Assembly (NCBI RefSeq): GCF_000017265.1
Contig: NC_011144.1
Location: forward strand, 1,900,001 to 1,964,000
Length of the DNA: 64,000 nucleotides
Direction: 5' to 3'
Source of the DNA: Phenylobacterium zucineum HLK1
GTDB lineage: Bacteria; Pseudomonadota; Alphaproteobacteria; Caulobacterales; Caulobacteraceae
Notes under the pieces: generated by a model
Seen by the model: only the letters and a program-made list of their open reading frames with translations
The model's database searches: none
What the model was told of the DNA's origin: nothing
Shown: positions 55,328-64,000 of the stretch, in pieces
How the letters are laid out: the number at the start of each line of letters is the position of its first letter
Numbering within the stretch: the stretch's first letter is position 1
Position numbers and translations under genes: made by a program

Positions 55328-55345
55328 GGGACTGGTACCGGTCCC
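55328..55345. promoter_or_regulatory. Near-perfect 18-base palindrome upstream of the serine hydrolase
   Basis: GGGACTGGTACCGGTCCC is symmetrical around GGTACC except for one base pair. It lies 60 bases before the serine hydrolase ATG and 68 bases before ftsB, next to the near-CtrA site. It could be a regulator site; none is identified. Confidence 0.35.
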
Positions 55346-55404
55346 AATCCGATTGACCGCACGGCGAAGCTGCGGAACGCTCGCCGGGAAGTGGGGAGGC
55401 CATC

Positions 55405-58013
<2,609 letters not shown>

Positions 58014-58042
58014 TCATGCCGGGACGCCAAGGGAGGAAGATC

Positions 58043-58816
58043 ATGCTGCTGGTGGAAAAGCCGTTCGACGGGGTCGCCGTCGTCACCCTCAACCGGCCCG
58101 AGGCGATGAACGCCCTGTCGAAGGCCCTGCGCCAGGCGCTGCGGCAGGCCATGGTCGAGCTGGACGCCGACCCCGAGGTGAAGGTGATCGTCCTGACCGG
58201 CGCGGGCGAGCGGGCGTTCACGGCCGGGCTCGACCTGAAGGAGCTGTCGTCCGATCCGTTGGGCATGGGCGCGGCCAACACGACGGACCCGGCCGAGAAC
58301 CCCGCCCGCGCGCTGCTGGCCACCCGCAAGCCGATCATCGGCGCGATCAACGGCGTGGCGATCACCGGCGGCTTCGAGGTGGCGCTGGCCTGTGACGTGC
58401 TGATCTGCTCGACCAACGCCCGTTTCGCCGACACCCACGCGCGGGTCGGGATCACCCCCGGCTGGGGGCTGTCGCAGAAGCTGTCGCGCGTGATCGGCCC
58501 CTATCGGGCCAAGGAACTGTCGCTGACCGGCAACTTCCTCGACGCCAGAACCGCCTACGAATGGGGCCTTGCGAACCGCGTCGTCGAACCCGGCGAGCTG
58601 ATGGAGGCCGCGCTGACCCTGGCCCGGCAGATGGCCGACATCGAGGCCGACATGCTGGTCGGATACAAGGCGATGATCGACGACGGCTACGAGACGACCC
58701 TGGCCGAGGGGCTCAAGCTGGAGCACGAGCGCTCGCTCGCGCACAACGTCGAGGTCACGCCCGAGATGGTCGCCGCCCGCCGCGAGAAGGTGCAGGCCCG
58801 CGGGCGGAGCCAGTAG
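58043..58816 (+). CDS. Enoyl-CoA hydratase family protein
   Basis: This 257-residue crotonase has VVTLNRPEAMNALSKAL, the oxyanion segments AFTAGLDLKEL and NGVAITGGFEVALACD, and FADTHARVGITPGWGLSQKLSRVIG. This last segment marks a hydratase subgroup common in alphaproteobacteria and actinobacteria. A fatty-acid beta-oxidation role is probable but its exact substrate is unknown. ATG 58043 has a strong ribosome site (gggaggaag); an upstream in-frame ATG at 57977 lies in the promoter region and was not chosen. Confidence 0.88.
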   Translation: MLLVEKPFDGVAVVTLNRPEAMNALSKALRQALRQAMVELDADPEVKVIVLTGAGERAFTAGLDLKELSSDPLGMGAANTTDPAENPARALLATRKPIIGAINGVAITGGFEVALACDVLICSTNARFADTHARVGITPGWGLSQKLSRVIGPYRAKELSLTGNFLDARTAYEWGLANRVVEPGELMEAALTLARQMADIEADMLVGYKAMIDDGYETTLAEGLKLEHERSLAHNVEVTPEMVAARREKVQARGRSQ

Positions 58817-58828
58817 CGCGCATGCGAA

Positions 58829-58856
58829 CGGCCCCGCCTGTCGCCAGACGGGGCCG
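58829..58856. terminator. Hairpin between convergent crotonase and rpmF
   Basis: CGGCCCCG (58829-58836) pairs with CGGGGCCG (58849-58856), with an inner CTG/CAG extension. It lies between two convergent stops. There is no T-run, so it may be a shared 3' end hairpin rather than a classical terminator. Confidence 0.5.
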
Positions 58857-58882
58857 CGCGGAATCGCTGCCTCGGATGAGGC

Positions 58883-59065
58883 TTAGTCTTCCTTCGGCGT
58901 CAGGACCTGGCGGCCTTTGTACATGCCGGTCTTCAGGTCGACGTGGTGCGGGCGCTTCAGCTCGCCCGTTTCCTTGTCTTCGTGATAGGCGTTCGGGCCC
59001 AGCGCGTGGTGCGAGCGACGCATGTTCCGCCGCGAGGGCGAGGTTTTTCTCTTGGGAACGGCCAT
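58883..59065 (-). CDS. rpmF: 50S ribosomal protein L32
   Basis: This 60-residue protein begins [21 protein letters not shown], which is diagnostic of L32. It lacks the zinc-binding Cys pairs of the long form; the middle is polar and the end is acidic. ATG 59065 is the only start giving the family N-terminus; a frame from 59173 adds unrelated residues. It follows no neighbour closely and seems to have its own promoter in 59066-59211. Confidence 0.96.
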   Translation of the reverse strand: MAVPKRKTSPSRRNMRRSHHALGPNAYHEDKETGELKRPHHVDLKTGMYKGRQVLTPKED

Positions 59066-59211
59066 CGGAAATCTCGAAATGACTGCGGCGGCCGAGTGAG
59101 GCCGCCGACGTGAGCGGCGGTGTATGCATGAAACGCCGCTTCGGATCAAGCGCCCGCCTCGGGTTCCTCCCAATGCAGCCCCTGCCGGCCCACGCTCGTT
59201 GGAGTGAAACC

Positions 59212-61286
<2,075 letters not shown>

Positions 61287-61343
61287 TCAGAGTAGCCGTG
61301 ATTCGCCGGGGCGGCCCGCCCCGTGGTGCAAACTATCCACGGA

Positions 61344-61793
61344 TTACTGCGGCGCGGCGGGCGCGGGGGCCGTTTGGGGAGCCGGTTGCGGAGCGGTCGG
61401 GGCCGGCTGGGCGCCGAACGGATTGCCGACCACGGGCGCGGGGGCCTGGAGCGGCGCGGGGCCACCCTGCGCCGGCGCGGCCGGGGTCGGCTGGGGCGCC
61501 GACTGGTTCAGGCTGTTCGGATCGATGGCGTCCACCTTCAGGCGGTCGACCACGGACGAGGAGCCCCCTTCCCGGCCGGCCATGATCGTCAGCAGCAGGC
61601 CCAGCACGAAGAACACCGACCCCAGGATCCAGGTGATCCGGGTCATCAGGTCGCCGGCCCCGCGCGCGGTCATGAAGCCCGAAGGCCCGCCGCCCATGCC
61701 CAGCGCCCCGCCTTCGGACCGCTGCAGCAGGACCACGACGATCAGGAAGAACGCGACGATGACCTCGATCACGAGGAGCAGCGTGAGCAGCAT
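61344..61793 (-). CDS. secG: Preprotein translocase subunit SecG
   Basis: This 149-residue protein has two membrane helices (LLVIEVIVAFFLIVVVLLQ and ILGSVFFVLGLLLTIMAG). The conserved SEGGALGMGGG loop lies between them, as in SecG of SecYEG. The C-terminal half is a disordered Pro/Ala/Gln tail of about 60 residues, longer than in E. coli and common in alphaproteobacteria. Stop TAA. Upstream is tpiA's region, with two unrelated genes on the other strand between. Confidence 0.94.
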   Translation of the reverse strand: MLLTLLLVIEVIVAFFLIVVVLLQRSEGGALGMGGGPSGFMTARGAGDLMTRITWILGSVFFVLGLLLTIMAGREGGSSSVVDRLKVDAIDPNSLNQSAPQPTPAAPAQGGPAPLQAPAPVVGNPFGAQPAPTAPQPAPQTAPAPAAPQ

Positions 61794-61904
61794 GGACAGT
61801 CTTTCCAGTGCGCGGCGGACACACCCCGCCGAAATGAAGCGCGCGCTCTACCACCGAGGCGGGCCCAAGGCCATAGGTAGCGGGTCGCTTCCGTCGGACA
61901 AGTG

Positions 61905-62444
61905 ATGATTCTCGACCTGCAGCGCCTGCCGATCCTCGAAACCGAACGGCTCCGGCTCAATCCCCTGACCCTCGAGGACGCCGAGGCGATCTTCCCCCTC
62001 CTCGCAGACCCGGAGGTGCTCGCCTATTGGGAGGCGCCCGAGCCCAACGACCCCGACGTCGTCGCCGGCGTGGTCCGCAACCACGTCGAGGACATGGCGG
62101 CCGGGCGCGCCATGCGCTGGGCCATGCGCCGGCTCTCGGACGGGGCGTTCGTCGGCTGCTTCGACATTACCGAGATCGACCGGCGCCATCGCAGGGCCCA
62201 GGTGGGCCTGATGTTGGGCCGGCAGACCTCGGGCGAGGACTATGGCCTGGAGGCGATGCGAGCGGTGATCGCCTTCGCCGCGGCGAACGGGCTGCGGAAG
62301 CTGACCGCCCGCACGCACCTGGGCGCCCGGCGCTCGGAGAGCGTGCTCGAGAAGCTCGGCTTCGAGGAGGAGGGCCTGCTGCGCGGCCACATCCTGGAGG
62401 ACGGCGAGCGGCGGGACGTGCGGCTGTTCGGCCTTCTGCTCTAG
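61905..62444 (+). CDS. GNAT family N-acetyltransferase (RimJ/RimL type)
   Basis: This 179-residue protein has the GNAT pattern LETERLRLNPLTLEDAEAIFPLL, a beta-hairpin GCFDI, and the acetyl-CoA loop VGLMLGRQTSGEDYGLEAMRAV, ending LEKLGFEEEGLLRG. It most resembles the RimJ/RimL acetyltransferases that modify protein N-termini or small amines. The target is unknown. ATG 61905 is chosen; the GTG just before (61902) is equally possible. The ribosome site is weak. Confidence 0.82.
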   Translation: MILDLQRLPILETERLRLNPLTLEDAEAIFPLLADPEVLAYWEAPEPNDPDVVAGVVRNHVEDMAAGRAMRWAMRRLSDGAFVGCFDITEIDRRHRRAQVGLMLGRQTSGEDYGLEAMRAVIAFAAANGLRKLTARTHLGARRSESVLEKLGFEEEGLLRGHILEDGERRDVRLFGLLL

Positions 62445-62481
62445 GCTGGGCGGCCCTATCTCCACGGCAGGGAGACCCGCC

Positions 62482-62895
62482 ATGACCCAGCCCATCGTCG
62501 TCGCCGGCTTCGACCACATCGTGCTGCGCGTCCGCGACAAGGAGCGGATGCTCGCCTTCTACTGCGGCGTGCTGGGGCTCTCGGTGGACCGCGACCGTCC
62601 GGAGATCGGACTCACCCACATCCGCTGCGGGCCGCAGATGATCGACCTCGTCACGCTCGACGGCCCGCTGGGGCGGATGGGCGGCGCCGGGCCCGGCGCC
62701 GAGGGCCGCAACCTCGACCATTTCGCCCTGCAGGTGCGTCCCTACGACGCCCAGGCGATCAAGGATCACCTGGCCGCTCACGGAGTCGCCGTGACGGACG
62801 AAGGCCCCCGCTACGGGGCCGACGGCGACGGCTGGTCGATCTACCTGCAGGACCCCGAGGGCAACACGGTCGAGCTGAAGGGCCCCGGAGCCTGA
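62482..62895 (+). CDS. VOC family (glyoxalase/bleomycin-resistance type) protein
   Basis: This 137-residue protein has paired beta-alpha-beta-beta-beta units: FDHIVLRVRDKERMLAFYCGVLGL and LDHFALQVRPYDAQAIKDHL. Metal ligands (His in FDH, Glu in VELKG) are in place, so it is a likely metal-dependent VOC enzyme. Dioxygenase, isomerase or resistance roles are all possible. ATG 62482 has cagggag upstream. It is 37 bases after the GNAT gene, so the two may be cotranscribed. Confidence 0.85.
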   Translation: MTQPIVVAGFDHIVLRVRDKERMLAFYCGVLGLSVDRDRPEIGLTHIRCGPQMIDLVTLDGPLGRMGGAGPGAEGRNLDHFALQVRPYDAQAIKDHLAAHGVAVTDEGPRYGADGDGWSIYLQDPEGNTVELKGPGA

Positions 62896-62902
62896 GGGGG
62901 CC

Positions 62903-63646
62903 CTAGAGGGCGTTCACGATCCCGAGGAAGTCCTGCGCCTTCAGGGACGCGCCGCCCACCAGCGCGCCGCCCACCTCGTCGGCGTGCAGGATCTCGGCCG
63001 CGTTCGACGGCTTCACCGAGCCGCCGTACAGGATGGGGACCGCCCTGCCCGCCTCGCCGAACATCTCGACCAGGGTGGCCCGGATCGCGCGGTGCATTTC
63101 CTCGATCTCGGGCGTGGTGGGCGTCAGGCCGGTGCCGATCGCCCACACGGGCTCATAGGCCACCGCGAAGGCCTTGCCCGCCAGCTCGGTCGGCAGCGAG
63201 CCGCGGACCTGGCGCGTGACGATCGCCAGCGCCTGGCCGGCCTTACGCTCCTCCAGCGTCTCGCCGACGCAGACGATCGGCTCCAGCCCCGCGCGCAGCG
63301 CCGCCTTGACCTTGCCCGCCACCAGGGCGTCGGTCTCGCGGTAGCCCGACCGCCGCTCGGAGTGGCCGAGGATCACCAGCTTCGCGCCGGCGTCGGCCAG
63401 CATCTCGGCCGAGACGTCGCCGGTGAAGGCGCCCGATTCGTCCGTGTGGCAGTCCTGACCGCCGACCAGCACCGGCGTCCCCGCCAGCGCCTCGCTCATC
63501 CGGTGGACCAGCAGACTGGGCGGACAGATCGCCACGCGCGCGGCGCTCGCGGCCGCCCCGGCGGCCACGGCCTTGGCCTCGGACAGCGCGGCGGCCAGCC
63601 CGTTCATCTTCCAGTTTCCGGCGATCAGCGGCTTGGGAGCGGTCAT
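62903..63646 (-). CDS. tpiA: Triosephosphate isomerase
   Basis: This 247-residue TIM-barrel enzyme interconverts dihydroxyacetone phosphate and glyceraldehyde 3-phosphate. It has AGNWKMNG with catalytic Lys, LGHSERR with catalytic His, AYEPVWAIGTG with catalytic Glu, and the phosphate loop YGGSVKPSN. Start ATG 63646 has a TGAGG ribosome site. It is divergent from ppiD across 130 bases, and convergent with the VOC gene (7-base gap). Confidence 0.98.
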   Translation of the reverse strand: MTAPKPLIAGNWKMNGLAAALSEAKAVAAGAAASAARVAICPPSLLVHRMSEALAGTPVLVGGQDCHTDESGAFTGDVSAEMLADAGAKLVILGHSERRSGYRETDALVAGKVKAALRAGLEPIVCVGETLEERKAGQALAIVTRQVRGSLPTELAGKAFAVAYEPVWAIGTGLTPTTPEIEEMHRAIRATLVEMFGEAGRAVPILYGGSVKPSNAAEILHADEVGGALVGGASLKAQDFLGIVNAL

Positions 63647-63776
63647 CTTGCCTCACATACGTCGCAATGGCCGGCGCGGTTAAGGCAAGCTGGGCGGCCT
63701 GTCACCTCCTTGCCGTACGGAAGCGGCCTCCACTATACCGGCCCGCACGCCTGCGCCCCGGAAAGGGTTATTCCTG

Positions 63777-64000
63777 ATGCTCGCCGCCATCCGCCAGTTC
63801 GCGAAGTCCTGGGTCGCCGCCGTCCTGATCGGCCTGCTGATCGTCAGCTTCGCGGTCTTCGGCATCAACGACGTATTCAGCGGCGCCACCGGCGACCAGG
63901 TCATCAAGGCCGGCTCGCGGGTGGTCACCTCGGCCGAATTCCGGCGCGAGTACGAGGATTACCGCAAGCGGCTGGAACAGCAGGCCGGCCAGCCCATCAC
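63777..64000 (+). CDS. ppiD: PpiD-like periplasmic folding factor (N-terminal part)
   Basis: The frame starts at ATG 63777 (cggaaagggttattcctg precedes it) and runs off the right edge. It shows IRQFAKSWVAAVLIGLLIVSFAVFGINDVF, shortened here, which is a membrane anchor, followed by a SurA N-like chaperone segment (SAEFRREYEDYRKRLEQQ). PpiD is an inner-membrane-anchored PPIase-like chaperone at the Sec exit. Only about 75 residues are visible, so the rest cannot be checked. Confidence 0.8.
   Translation, partial: MLAAIRQFAKSWVAAVLIGLLIVSFAVFGINDVFSGATGDQVIKAGSRVVTSAEFRREYEDYRKRLEQQAGQPI

Overview
This is a gene-dense chromosomal window of very high G+C content from an alphaproteobacterium, most likely a member of the Caulobacteraceae (Caulobacter/Phenylobacterium-like). 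That placement rests on gene content and order: ntrB-ntrC-ntrY-ntrX beside dusB, hfq-hflX, a fused ispDF, pdhA-pdhB-pdhC with a lipoyl domain on E1-beta, and an iscR-led suf operon. No species-level call is possible from sequence alone. I see no prophage, transposon, CRISPR array, defence island or plasmid function. Base composition and coding style look uniform, so this is core genome rather than an accessory island.

Layout. Positions 1-5.5 kb hold a partial gene, a TspO-like membrane protein and a korB-korA-flavoprotein operon for a ferredoxin-type 2-oxoglutarate oxidoreductase. From 5.7 to 11.4 kb come a small ORF, dodecin, trigger factor, tRNA-Leu(UAG), a glycosyltransferase, an I78-like lipoprotein, holC and pepA. 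From 11.5 to 19.4 kb runs an outer-membrane and translation-quality cluster (lptF-lptG-lptD-surA-pdxA-rsmA), followed by a RhlE-type helicase, a GGDEF protein and a crotonase. From 23.5 to 30.3 kb, leftward, lies iscR-iscS-like-sufB-sufC-sufD-sufS-sufT-sufA, in which most junctions overlap by 1-4 bases.

From 30.4 to 41.5 kb: a hydrolase and NTF2-like pair, then dusB-ntrB-ntrC-ntrY-ntrX-dat and hfq-hflX, all leftward. From 41.6 to 47.1 kb: ispDF, a large membrane/spermidine-synthase fusion, cinA-type amidase, coq10-like gene and lipA. From 47.2 to 55.3 kb: an AMP-forming synthetase, then ftsB and pdhA-pdhB-(GFA)-pdhC-(gpx)-lpdA, leftward. From 55.4 to 64 kb: a serine hydrolase, eno, a crotonase, rpmF, an NTF2-like gene, pyrG, secG, GNAT, VOC, tpiA and the start of ppiD.

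The genes fit together as central carbon flux (Eno, TpiA, PDH, KorABC), the cofactors those enzymes need (Fe-S clusters from Suf, lipoate from LipA, PLP from PdxA) and nitrogen control through Ntr. No obviously new system is present. The points most worth checking are two back-to-back hairpins that end exactly at a TTG start in the kor operon leader, an IscR-like half-site over the iscR -35 box, loss of the GAFTGA loop in both NtrC and NtrX, a GFA-family gene wedged between pdhB and pdhC, a near-CtrA site upstream of ftsB, frequent TTG starts, and four convergent gene pairs that share one CTAG as the stop codon on both strands.
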